64,000 bases of DNA from Allomuricauda sp. (GTDB lineage: Bacteria; Bacteroidota; Bacteroidia; Flavobacteriales; Flavobacteriaceae). The stretch covers positions 186,001 to 250,000 of the forward strand of contig NZ_JACESV010000002.1 of assembly GCF_013911645.1 (NCBI RefSeq), written 5' to 3'. The position numbers and the translations under genes are program-made. Below the pieces are notes generated by a model. The model worked only from the letters and a program-made list of their open reading frames with translations, did no database searches and was not told where the DNA came from. The stretch's first letter is position 1. The number at the start of each line of letters is the position of its first letter. This document shows, one piece after another, positions 49,774 to 58,893 of this stretch.

Positions 49774-50760
49774 ATGAAGCAGATTGACACCCATCGGATT
49801 TTTAATATCAACAATGCGGACGAATTTGAAAAAGTCGCATTGGATATTTTCAAGTTTCAATACGAAAACAATAAGGTGTACAGGGACTTTTGCATTCATT
49901 TAAAAAAATCTCCCAAAAATGTTTCAAGCTCATCGGAAATACCTTTTCTACCTATTTCCTTCTTTAAGACACATAGGATCGTTTCAACTCAAAAAGAACC
50001 GCAAACCATTTTTACCAGTAGCGGAACTACCCAAAGCACCACAAGCAAGCATTTGGTGCCAGACATCAAACTGTACGAAGAAAGTTTCCTTGAGGCATTT
50101 GAACTATTCTACGGTAAACCCGAAAAGTTTTGTATTCTGGCGCTTTTACCCTCTTATCTGGAAAGAGAAGGTTCCTCTTTGATCTATATGATCAACAGTC
50201 TCGTTGAAAAATCGGAACACCCCAGTAGTGGGTTTTATCTTCATAATTTGGAAGAACTCCATCAAAAACTACAGGAATTGGAGCAAAAAGGCACCAAAAC
50301 CTTATTGATCGGTGTTTCGTTCGCCCTCTTGGATTTGGCTGAACAATTTCCCACAACATTAAAAAATACCATTGTTATGGAAACCGGGGGCATGAAAGGA
50401 CGTCGCAAAGAGCTTATCCGTGAAGAACTGCACTACATCTTGAAAAAGGGATTGGGTGTTGATAAAATCCATTCCGAATATGGCATGACAGAATTGTTGT
50501 CCCAAGGATATTCCAAAGGAAACGGTATATTTCAAACCCCACCTTGGATGAAAATCATAACACGTGACACCGAAGATCCTTTGACTATTCAGCCCAACGG
50601 AAAAACAGGGGGCATCAACGTTATTGATTTGGCCAACATCTATTCCTGTTCCTTTATTGCTACGCAAGATTTAGGCAAAACACGTCCCAACGGAACTTTT
50701 GAGGTATTGGGCCGTTTTGACAATTCAGATATTAGAGGTTGTAATCTAATGGTGCTGTAA
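49774..50760 (+). CDS. LuxE-like acyl-protein synthetase/acyltransferase
   Basis: 328 aa; TIFTSSGTTQSTTSKH; LALLPSYLEREGSSLIYMINSLVEKS; METGGMKGRRKELIREELH; YGMTELLSQ. Confidence 0.85.
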   Translation: MKQIDTHRIFNINNADEFEKVALDIFKFQYENNKVYRDFCIHLKKSPKNVSSSSEIPFLPISFFKTHRIVSTQKEPQTIFTSSGTTQSTTSKHLVPDIKLYEESFLEAFELFYGKPEKFCILALLPSYLEREGSSLIYMINSLVEKSEHPSSGFYLHNLEELHQKLQELEQKGTKTLLIGVSFALLDLAEQFPTTLKNTIVMETGGMKGRRKELIREELHYILKKGLGVDKIHSEYGMTELLSQGYSKGNGIFQTPPWMKIITRDTEDPLTIQPNGKTGGINVIDLANIYSCSFIATQDLGKTRPNGTFEVLGRFDNSDIRGCNLMVL

Positions 50761-50761
50761 A

Positions 50762-52057
50762 CTACTCCACTACCAGAACAAAGTAATTCTTCTTGCCCCG
50801 CTGAAGCAGCACAAATTTATCATTGATCAAGTCTGAAGCCTTAATCAAATAATCCTCTTTTACCTTTTCCTTGTTCACAGAAATGGAATTTTGCTTCAAT
50901 TCCCTTCTGGCCTCGCCATTGGAACCCAAAAAACCTGTTTTAGCTGCCAAGGCCCCGATCATGTCCAAACCAGATTCAAGTTCATCTTTACCAACCGTTG
51001 CTTGGGGAACGCCATCGAAAACATCCAAAAATGTCTTTTCGTCAAGTTGTTTTAAATCATCCGAAGTGGATTTTCCAAAAAGGATGTTACTAGCTTTAAT
51101 GGCATTGTCCAAATCCTCTTGGGAATGCACCATCACGGTAACTTCTTCCGCCAATCTCTTTTGCAATGCCCTCATGTGAGGTGCTTCTTTATGTTCAGCT
51201 ACCAGACCCTCAATCTCCTGCTGAGTCAAAAACGTGAAAATTTTGATGTATTTTTCGGCATCCTCATCGGAAGTGTTCAACCAATATTGGTAAAACTTGT
51301 AGGGAGATGTTCTTTCAGCATCCAACCAAACGTTTCCACCTTCGGTTTTTCCAAACTTGGTTCCATCTGCTTTGGTAATCAACGGACAAGTAAGGGCAAA
51401 ACCTTTCCCTCCGCCGATTCTTCGGATAAGTTCCGTACCCGTGGTAATGTTCCCCCATTGGTCGCTACCGCCCATTTGCAACGTACAATCATGGTTTTGG
51501 TAGAGGTACAGAAAATCATAGCCCTGAACCAACTGATAGGTAAACTCGGTAAAGGACATTCCTTCCTTGGCGTCCGAAGAAAGACGTTTTTTCACGGAAT
51601 CCTTCGCCATCATATAGTTTACGGTAATGTGCTTACCAACATCACGGATGAACTCCAAGAATGAAAAGTTCTTCATCCAATCGTAATTATTGACGAGTAC
51701 CGCCGCATTGTCCTCCCCACTTTCAAAATCCAAAAAACGACTCAATTGCTCTTTTAAAGCCTCTTGATTATGACGAAGTGTTTTTTCGTCCAAAAGATTC
51801 CGTTCGGCCGACTTGCCAGATGGATCGCCGATCATCCCCGTCGCGCCGCCCACAAGAGCATAAGGTTTGTGTCCTGCCAACTGAAAGTGCTTGAGCATCA
51901 TAACCCCCACTAAATGGCCAATATGAAGAGAGTCCGCCGTAGGATCTATTCCCACATAAGCGGCACGCATTTCTTCCATAAGGTGTTCTTCGGCTCCTGG
52001 CATAACATCGTGTACCATTCCCCTCCATTGCAGTTCTTGAACAAAATTCTTCGTCAT
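50762..52057 (-). CDS. tyrS: Tyrosyl-tRNA synthetase
   Basis: [24 protein letters not shown] motif; [43 protein letters not shown] (KMSKS-like KFGKT). Start at [14 protein letters not shown]. Confidence 0.96.
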   Translation of the reverse strand: MTKNFVQELQWRGMVHDVMPGAEEHLMEEMRAAYVGIDPTADSLHIGHLVGVMMLKHFQLAGHKPYALVGGATGMIGDPSGKSAERNLLDEKTLRHNQEALKEQLSRFLDFESGEDNAAVLVNNYDWMKNFSFLEFIRDVGKHITVNYMMAKDSVKKRLSSDAKEGMSFTEFTYQLVQGYDFLYLYQNHDCTLQMGGSDQWGNITTGTELIRRIGGGKGFALTCPLITKADGTKFGKTEGGNVWLDAERTSPYKFYQYWLNTSDEDAEKYIKIFTFLTQQEIEGLVAEHKEAPHMRALQKRLAEEVTVMVHSQEDLDNAIKASNILFGKSTSDDLKQLDEKTFLDVFDGVPQATVGKDELESGLDMIGALAAKTGFLGSNGEARRELKQNSISVNKEKVKEDYLIKASDLINDKFVLLQRGKKNYFVLVVE

Positions 52058-52079
52058 GATCAGTTTTTTGGAATAGCTG

Positions 52080-52087
52080 CAAATATA
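52080..52087 (-). promoter_or_regulatory. -7 element TATATTTG for tyrS (TTG with 21-nt spacing)
   Basis: CAAATATA on + strand; CAA at 52109-52111. Confidence 0.5.
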
Positions 52088-52142
52088 AAATGAAGTTGGC
52101 ATTTCGCTCAATTTTTCCACTACAAATAGGTACTTTTACCTT

Positions 52143-53147
52143 ATGATTTTGGTTACAGGAGGCACTGGACTGATCGGTTCCCATTTACTTTTCCATTTAA
52201 TCAGCAATGGGAACACCGTCAGAAGTAATTACAGGACCGAAGCGTCCATGGAAAAAGTCCACAAGGTTTTTGGTTATTATACAGACAATCCATCCGTTTT
52301 AATGGATAAAATTGATTGGGTAAAAGCCGATATTACCGATGTGGGCGGATTGGATTCCCTTTTTGAAGGTGTTGAGCAAGTGTACCATTGTGCCGCTCTG
52401 ATCTCTTTTGATCCAAAAGATTACAAGATTTTGGAACGTACCAATGTGGAAGGCACGGCCAATGTAGTGAACCTTTCCTTAAAACACGGTATTGAAAAAC
52501 TATGTTATGTAAGTTCCATTGCAGCCGTTGGCCCCAGCATCAAACAAAAAGAAGCAACTGAGGAAAATGAATGGAACGAAGCCAAGGCCAATGTCTATGG
52601 CATTACAAAATATAATGCAGAGCTTGAGGTTTGGCGAGGTTCGCAAGAAGGGCTCCCCATTGTTATTGTCAACCCTGGAGTGGTCATTGGGCCCGGTTTT
52701 TGGAAATCGGGCAGCGGAACTTTTTTTACCTATGCATCCAAGGGGAAGAAGTATTTTATTCCTGGCGGAACCGGTTTTGTCACTATAAACGACGTCATCA
52801 ATGCGATGACCAAATTGATGGATTCCAACATCCGAACGGAACGCTTTATTCTGGTGAGCCAAAATATGACCTACAAAGAATTATTCCAAAAAATCGCGCC
52901 TCAACTAAGTGTAGCTCCACCGACCAAAGAGGTCTCCAAATTTATGCTCGAATGTTTTTGGCGATGGGATTGGGTACGCAGCAATGTGTTCGGTAAAATA
53001 AGAAAACTCTCCAAGTCTGTGGCCAAAGGATTGTACCGTCAAAAAATATTCAGTAACCAAAAAATAAAATCCGAATTGGATTTTACATTTGAGGACATGG
53101 ACAAGGCCATTACTTTTTGCTGTGATAGGTTTAAGGAACAGGCGTAG
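52143..53147 (+). CDS. NAD-dependent epimerase/dehydratase (SDR)
   Basis: 334 aa; MILVTGGTGLIGSHL; YVSSIAAVGPS; YGITKYNAE. Confidence 0.92.
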   Translation: MILVTGGTGLIGSHLLFHLISNGNTVRSNYRTEASMEKVHKVFGYYTDNPSVLMDKIDWVKADITDVGGLDSLFEGVEQVYHCAALISFDPKDYKILERTNVEGTANVVNLSLKHGIEKLCYVSSIAAVGPSIKQKEATEENEWNEAKANVYGITKYNAELEVWRGSQEGLPIVIVNPGVVIGPGFWKSGSGTFFTYASKGKKYFIPGGTGFVTINDVINAMTKLMDSNIRTERFILVSQNMTYKELFQKIAPQLSVAPPTKEVSKFMLECFWRWDWVRSNVFGKIRKLSKSVAKGLYRQKIFSNQKIKSELDFTFEDMDKAITFCCDRFKEQA

Positions 53148-53574
53148 GCTTCTTCACTTCCCCCTTTTCTTTAAGTGCTTTCAAGGAATCGCTTCGCCTC
53201 TGGTTTGCCTTACGGACACTATCGTTTCTTCGTTTCCCAATAGCTTCCAAGGTGTCTTTTTGACGCTTTATCCGTGTTTCCACCTCTTGGTAGATGGTTT
53301 GGTATTCCAAAGGAAGTGATGCATAATACAGGTCGCTTTGGGAAAACTGGGTGCTATCTATACCATATTTTTTATAAAGAAATTCCATAATATCGACACC
53401 CGAATCTTCAAACTTTCTTGCGGCCCCGGATTTAGCAGCATTCAAAATGGCCAAATCATGAAGAATCTCGGTCATTTTTTCTTTTGGTATCAGGTTTTCC
53501 GGTTCCTCCACCACCCGCTCCGCGCAGGAAAGCAACAACATCATACCAAAAAACAATGTGACGATATATTTCAT
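53131..53574 (-). CDS. DUF4296-like lipoprotein
   Basis: 147 aa; lipobox MLLLSCAE; LIPKEKMTEILHDLAILNAAK...FLYKKYGIDSTQFSQSDLYYAS. Confidence 0.8.
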   Translation of the reverse strand: MKYIVTLFFGMMLLLSCAERVVEEPENLIPKEKMTEILHDLAILNAAKSGAARKFEDSGVDIMEFLYKKYGIDSTQFSQSDLYYASLPLEYQTIYQEVETRIKRQKDTLEAIGKRRNDSVRKANQRRSDSLKALKEKGEVKKPTPVP

Positions 53575-53577
53575 GCC

Positions 53578-54912
53578 TTAACGATTAAACGTAAGCCTCT
53601 TTGCATTCTTTTCCGAACTGAATGTACCATTTTCATAGGCCAATAAACCATTCACAAAGGTTCGTCTTACTTCGGAGTCAAAAGTAACACCTTCAAAGGG
53701 AGACCATTCACATTTATAGAAAAGATTATCTTTTTTAACCTCATTTTTGGAATTTCGGTTGACCTGAACCAAGTCTGCATAATAGCCTTCTCGTATAAAT
53801 CCGCGACGGTCAATATCAAACAACTTTGAAGGGTTGTGGCACATTTTTCCCACTATTTTTTCCAAACTTATTACACCTTCTTTTTCTTTTTGGAGCATGG
53901 CCAATAGTGCGTGCTGCACTAAAGGCCCCCCAGAAGGTGCACTGGTGTACGGATTGTCTTTTTCTTCGAGCGTATGCGGTGCATGGTCGGTGGCAACTAC
54001 ATCTATACGGTCGTCCAACAGGGCTTCCCAAAGTTTATCCCTATCATTTTTGGTCTTTACTGCGGGGTTCCACTTGATCAAAGTTCCTTTTTTAGCGTAA
54101 TCCTCATCAGAAAACCAAAGGTGGTGGATACATACCTCAGCGGTAATCTTTTTTTCTTCCAAAGGAATTTTATTGGTGAAAAGGTCAGTTTCAATACCCG
54201 TTGACACATGGAACACATGCAATCTTGCCCCAGTTTTTTTGGCGAGAGCAATGGCTTTTGATGAAGATAGGTAGCAAGCCTCTGCACTTCGGATGATGGG
54301 GTGCATCTCTATAGGGATATTGTCACCATACATTTCTTTGTACTTGGCCATATTGGCCCTAATGGTCCCCTCATCCTCGCAATGGGCAGAAATTACCATT
54401 TCGGTATTCCTGAAAATCTGTTCCAAAACTTTCTCGTCGTCCACCAGCATATTTCCTGTGGAAGAGCCCAAGAACAATTTAACCCCAGAGCAAGCATTTT
54501 TGTCCAATCGTTTCAGTTCTTTCAAATTATCATTGGTTCCTCCAAAAAGGAAAGAATAGTTTGCTGAAGAATCCTTGGCGGCAATGGCAAATTTTTCCTC
54601 TAGCTTTTCAATGGTCGTAGTTTGTGGATTGGTATTGGGCTGCTCCATAAAAGTGGTGACACCTCCGGCTATTGCGGCTCTACTTTCGGTAGCAATGGTT
54701 CCCTTGTGGGTAAGGCCCGGTTCCCTAAAATGTACCTGATCGTCAATAATGCCCGGTAACAAAAGATCCCCTTTCAAATCAATTACCTTGGCATGGGCAT
54801 CGGAAATATCAGCATCTATTCGAGCAATAAAGTCGCCTTCCAACAGCACATCGGATTCAAAAATGCTGTTCTCATTGACAACTTTGGCATTCTTCAACAG
54901 TATTTTTGACAT
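53578..54912 (-). CDS. pyrC: Dihydroorotase
   Basis: 444 aa; LLPGIIDDQVHFREPGLTHKGTIATESRAAIAGGVTTFMEQPNT; DHAPHTLEEK. Confidence 0.92.
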   Translation of the reverse strand: MSKILLKNAKVVNENSIFESDVLLEGDFIARIDADISDAHAKVIDLKGDLLLPGIIDDQVHFREPGLTHKGTIATESRAAIAGGVTTFMEQPNTNPQTTTIEKLEEKFAIAAKDSSANYSFLFGGTNDNLKELKRLDKNACSGVKLFLGSSTGNMLVDDEKVLEQIFRNTEMVISAHCEDEGTIRANMAKYKEMYGDNIPIEMHPIIRSAEACYLSSSKAIALAKKTGARLHVFHVSTGIETDLFTNKIPLEEKKITAEVCIHHLWFSDEDYAKKGTLIKWNPAVKTKNDRDKLWEALLDDRIDVVATDHAPHTLEEKDNPYTSAPSGGPLVQHALLAMLQKEKEGVISLEKIVGKMCHNPSKLFDIDRRGFIREGYYADLVQVNRNSKNEVKKDNLFYKCEWSPFEGVTFDSEVRRTFVNGLLAYENGTFSSEKNAKRLTFNR

Positions 54913-54914
54913 AA

Positions 54915-55643
54915 CTAAAAGCTCTTTTTAAAAAATATACTTCTAAACTTCATGGCTATCACTCCAAAAATGGCTTCCCTAATAATGGCAGAGTTCATTT
55001 TTGATTTTCCATTTACCCTATCGGTAAAAATAATCGAAACTTCCTCTATCTTGAATTTCTTGAGATAGGCCCTGTATTTCATTTCAATCTGAAACGCATA
55101 ACCAATAAAGCGTACCTTATCCAAATTAATAGTTTCCAACACCTTTCTTTTGTAGCAGACAAACCCAGCCGTAGGGTCGTGCACCTTCATTCCCGTAATC
55201 AGCTTTACATAAAACGAGGCTCCGTAAGAAAGTAAAATCCTTGCCAAGGGCCAGTTCACTACATTGACCCCTTTTTTGTAGCGTGATCCAACGGCCACAT
55301 CTGCGCCATTAAGACAAGCTCGGTGCAAACGGGAGAGATCGGCAGGTCGGTGCGAAAAATCCGCATCCATCTCAAAAATGTATTCATACCCATTTTTTAA
55401 GGCCCATTTAAACCCGTGGATGTATGCCGTACCCAAGCCCGATTTTTCCTTTCGAACCTCCAAAAAGAGTCGCTCCGGAAAATCTTTTTGCAGGGTTTTT
55501 ACACAATCCGAGGTACCATCGGGAGAGTTATCATCTACTACCAGCACATGAAAATCCTTTTTTAGGTCGAAAACCGTTTTTACAATGGCCTCGATGTTTT
55601 CAATTTCATTGAATGTGGGTATAATGACCAAGCCGTCTGCCAT
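54915..55643 (-). CDS. Polyprenol monophosphomannose synthase-like family 2 glycosyltransferase
   Basis: VIIPTFNEIENIEAIV; VVDDNSPDGT; MDADFSHRP. Confidence 0.9.
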   Translation of the reverse strand: MADGLVIIPTFNEIENIEAIVKTVFDLKKDFHVLVVDDNSPDGTSDCVKTLQKDFPERLFLEVRKEKSGLGTAYIHGFKWALKNGYEYIFEMDADFSHRPADLSRLHRACLNGADVAVGSRYKKGVNVVNWPLARILLSYGASFYVKLITGMKVHDPTAGFVCYKRKVLETINLDKVRFIGYAFQIEMKYRAYLKKFKIEEVSIIFTDRVNGKSKMNSAIIREAIFGVIAMKFRSIFFKKSF

Positions 55644-55662
55644 TCGCACAAGATTAGAATGT

Positions 55663-55670
55663 CAAAAATA
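55663..55670 (-). promoter_or_regulatory. -7 element TATTTTTG
   Basis: CAAAAATA on + strand 20 nt upstream of the minus-strand glycosyltransferase start. Confidence 0.4.
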
Positions 55671-55735
55671 CGGTTTTCTAGCTTGCCTACACAAGTTCGT
55701 GTTAGTAAGGCGGGTTGGCACTTGCCCAATATTTG

Positions 55736-55743
55736 TAACTTTG
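55736..55743 (+). promoter_or_regulatory. -7 element TAACTTTG with -33 TTG (18-nt spacer)
   Basis: TTG 55715-55717, N18, TAACTTTG; ATG 55764. Confidence 0.55.
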
Positions 55744-55763
55744 CCATTTTAAAATCCATTTTG

Positions 55764-57419
55764 ATGTCTCAAAAGTTTCCCAGACTTTTTTTTATTCTCT
55801 TAGCGATTCTTTTTGCACTTAACCTTTTACAAGCATCCTTCACCGAGCTTATTTACGATGAGGCCTACTATTGGTACTACGCACAAAACATGGCCTGGGG
55901 GTATTTTGACCATCCGTCCATGGTTGCCTTTTTGATCAAGGTCAGCAGCTTGTTTTTTGATGGTGAGCTAGGGGTAAGGTTTATGAGCTGTGTGCTATCC
56001 GCAGGGACATACATGTTGCTTTGGTTATTGATCGATAATCCGAAGAAGAAGGATTATGTAATCCATTTTTTTCTTTTGGTGTTCTCCTTCACCTTAATGA
56101 ACGCCTATGGTTTTTTGACCCTTCCGGATACATCACTTTTATTTTTCACAGCCCTGTTTTTATGGTTATACAAACGCTTCTTAAGGGATGAAGGTATAAC
56201 GACCGCTGTGTATTTGGGATTGGTAATGGCCGCTCTTATGTACAGCAAGTACCATGCGGTGTTGGTTATTTTGTTCGTGTTTTTGTCCAACTACAAACTT
56301 ATTTTTAACAAAAAAGCATGGTTGGCGGTGGTTTTGGCCTTGGTTTGCTACATTCCGCATTTTGTATGGCTCTATCAAAACGACTTTGTTTCGATAACCT
56401 TTCACTTGTACGAACGCCCCAACCAAGCCTACCAATTCGATGAGTTTACCCTGGGCTACTTTTTGAACATCATTGTAATTATTGGCCTTTTGTTTTATTG
56501 GATTTACGGGTCACTTTTCAAATTCAAGATAACGGACAAGTTTTCCAAAGCTTTGGTTTACCTGGTTTATGGGGTATTGATCTTCTTTTTCATCTCCAGT
56601 TTTAACAGACGGGTTCAGGCGCAATGGACTATTGTAATCTCAATTCCGCTTGCGGTAATAGCTTTTAATCATCTTTTGGAGAATGCAAAAAGCCGAAAAT
56701 GGATGTACCGAATCGGCTTGGTGAGCTTAGTACTTTTACTATATGCAAGGGCATGGATGGTATATTACCCCTTGTTTCCCATGTATTTTGAAACCCATGG
56801 CAATGAGGAATGGGTAAACGAGCTTAAAACAAAGTCTGGTGGGGTACCCATCCTTTTTGAAAACTCCTATAGACGATCCTCGATGTATAGTTTTTACTCG
56901 GGTATTCCTGCCACATCATTGAACACTTATATGTATCGAAAAAACCAATATTCCATTGATGATTCCGAAGAACAAATGCGAGGCAAAAAGGTCATGTTTG
57001 TTTCCAAATACAGGAAAAGTGGGGATATTTCCTATGTGCATTTGGATAGCACAGTTTTTCATGGAATCTACATCAATGATTTTCAATCGTACCGAAAATT
57101 GGAATGTATTGTGGAAAAACCGGAAACCGGCATCAAATATTCCCTGAAAGTTTACAATCCATACCCGTTTGATGTACCCTTGGAGCAATTAAAATACACG
57201 ATTTCGTATTCCAACAAACACAAACAGGTTAAACAGATGCGCTCCTTAAAGGTTAAGAACACCTCGCCCCAGCAAGCATTGTTAAAACCCAAGGATACGG
57301 TTTTTTATTCGTTTGAACTACCATTGAGCACTATGGAAAATCCATCGTACTTTAGAATAGGAATTGCAGAAAACGGCCTTCCTCCCGGTCTTAACGGAAA
57401 ACCCATTAAAATAGAATAA
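55764..57419 (+). CDS. Family 39/ArnT-like membrane glycosyltransferase
   Basis: MSQKFPRLFFILLAILFALNLLQASFTELIYDEAYYWYYAQNMAWGYFDHPSMVAFLIK; many TM helices. Confidence 0.9.
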   Translation: MSQKFPRLFFILLAILFALNLLQASFTELIYDEAYYWYYAQNMAWGYFDHPSMVAFLIKVSSLFFDGELGVRFMSCVLSAGTYMLLWLLIDNPKKKDYVIHFFLLVFSFTLMNAYGFLTLPDTSLLFFTALFLWLYKRFLRDEGITTAVYLGLVMAALMYSKYHAVLVILFVFLSNYKLIFNKKAWLAVVLALVCYIPHFVWLYQNDFVSITFHLYERPNQAYQFDEFTLGYFLNIIVIIGLLFYWIYGSLFKFKITDKFSKALVYLVYGVLIFFFISSFNRRVQAQWTIVISIPLAVIAFNHLLENAKSRKWMYRIGLVSLVLLLYARAWMVYYPLFPMYFETHGNEEWVNELKTKSGGVPILFENSYRRSSMYSFYSGIPATSLNTYMYRKNQYSIDDSEEQMRGKKVMFVSKYRKSGDISYVHLDSTVFHGIYINDFQSYRKLECIVEKPETGIKYSLKVYNPYPFDVPLEQLKYTISYSNKHKQVKQMRSLKVKNTSPQQALLKPKDTVFYSFELPLSTMENPSYFRIGIAENGLPPGLNGKPIKIE

Positions 57420-58075
57420 TGGAACCCATTGAAAAAACAATCACCTCATTGGATTGGATGACCATAACATTGTTTGTGGGTCTGGTTGTTTTGGCCCTTG
57501 GCAAATATTTATTCCATAAAAAGTTTCTGAACTTTATCATTCTCCCATTTAATGATAAGTATATCCTGCTTCACAACAAAAAAGGACAATTTTCGCATTG
57601 GTTCCATCTCCTTCTTACCTTGTTTCAACTTATCAACCTCTCTTTATTCATTCTTCTTGTTCTTAATGCTTTTGACCTGATACCCTATAAAAAAACAGTC
57701 CTTGTCTATTTAATAATCTTAGGTTTTTTGGCGTTGTTCGAATTGGTGAAATTCTCCCTTCAAATGTTCGTAGGGCTTGTTTTTAATAATTTAAACCTTG
57801 TTGGCAGCCTTATTTTCAGTAAAATATCTTACCTCAATTACAGCAGTATAATAATTTCCATTGCCAACATTTTACTGATATACATCGCAGCAAACTCAAA
57901 AACAATAATATACGTGGCTTTAACGCTGATTATTCTAATAAATGGCATTGGCATGGTAAAGCTGTTGAAGAACCATCAAAAAGCACTGTTCCCGTATTTT
58001 ATGTATTTTATTTTGTACCTTTGCGCACTCGAAATTGCGCCCTTGGTGTTAATTGGAAGCTATTTAAAAGGTTGA
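57419..58075 (+). CDS. DUF4271-like membrane protein
   Basis: 218 aa; 7-8 TM helices; adjacent to hemD; start overlaps upstream stop by 1 nt. Confidence 0.7.
   Translation: MEPIEKTITSLDWMTITLFVGLVVLALGKYLFHKKFLNFIILPFNDKYILLHNKKGQFSHWFHLLLTLFQLINLSLFILLVLNAFDLIPYKKTVLVYLIILGFLALFELVKFSLQMFVGLVFNNLNLVGSLIFSKISYLNYSSIIISIANILLIYIAANSKTIIYVALTLIILINGIGMVKLLKNHQKALFPYFMYFILYLCALEIAPLVLIGSYLKG
58016..58023 (+). promoter_or_regulatory. -7 element TACCTTTG inside the DUF4271-like gene, 58 nt before hemD
   Basis: TAnnTTTG match; weak because intragenic. Confidence 0.25.
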
Positions 58076-58081
58076 AAACTT

Positions 58082-58825
58082 ATGAAAGTAAAAACAATTT
58101 TGGTTTCCCAACCAGAACCCAAAGTCGAAAACTCCCCCTATTCGCGATTAATTGAAAAGGAGAAGGTTAAAGTAGATTTTAGACCTTTCATACACGTTGA
58201 AGGCGTAGAGGCCAAAAATGTGAGACAGCAGAAAATCGACTTGAACAACTTTACGGCGATTATCCTGACCAGCAGAAACTCCGTGGATCACTTTTTCAGG
58301 ATTGCCGACGAAATGCGCTTCAAAGTTCCGGATTCCATGAAATATTTTTGTCAGTCAGAGGCAGTAGCCTACTATTTGCAAAAATATGTGGTGTACAGAA
58401 AAAGAAAAATTTATGTTGGGAAGAGAACTTTTAACGAGTTGACTCCCTTGATCAAGAAATACAAGGACGAAAAGTTCCTGTTACCATCTTCCGATTCGCT
58501 AAAACCAAGTGTTCCTGAGCTATTGGACGAGGTTGGCGTGAATTGGACTCGTGGCATCTTCTACAAAACGGTAATAAGCGACCTTTCGGATCTAAGGAAT
58601 GTGTACTATGACATTTTGGTTTTCTTTAGCCCTTCAGGTATTGAATCCTTGATGAAGAACTTCCCGGATTTTGAACAAAACGATACTAGGATTGCCGTTT
58701 TTGGCAACAGTACAGTTAAAGCAGCTACAACGGCTGGGCTACGAATAGATATTCAGGCACCGACGCCCGAAACCCCATCCATGACCATGGCTTTACAGAA
58801 ATACATTACCAGCGTTAATAAATAA
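58082..58825 (+). CDS. hemD: Uroporphyrinogen-III synthase
   Basis: 247 aa; KTILVSQPEPKVENSPYSRLIEKEKVKVDFRPFIHVEGV; AIILTSRNSVDHFFRIA; VFFSPSGIESLMK. Confidence 0.9.
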   Translation: MKVKTILVSQPEPKVENSPYSRLIEKEKVKVDFRPFIHVEGVEAKNVRQQKIDLNNFTAIILTSRNSVDHFFRIADEMRFKVPDSMKYFCQSEAVAYYLQKYVVYRKRKIYVGKRTFNELTPLIKKYKDEKFLLPSSDSLKPSVPELLDEVGVNWTRGIFYKTVISDLSDLRNVYYDILVFFSPSGIESLMKNFPDFEQNDTRIAVFGNSTVKAATTAGLRIDIQAPTPETPSMTMALQKYITSVNK

Positions 58826-58844
58826 AAACGAACTGGTTTAAAAT

Positions 58845-58880
58845 AAAAAACGCCCCCGGACAAAGCTGGGGGCGTTTTTA
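58845..58880. terminator. Bidirectional terminator between hemD and pckA
   Basis: aaaaaacgcccccggacaaagctgggggcgtttttatttt. Confidence 0.92.
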
Positions 58881-58893
58881 TTTTTGAACTGAT

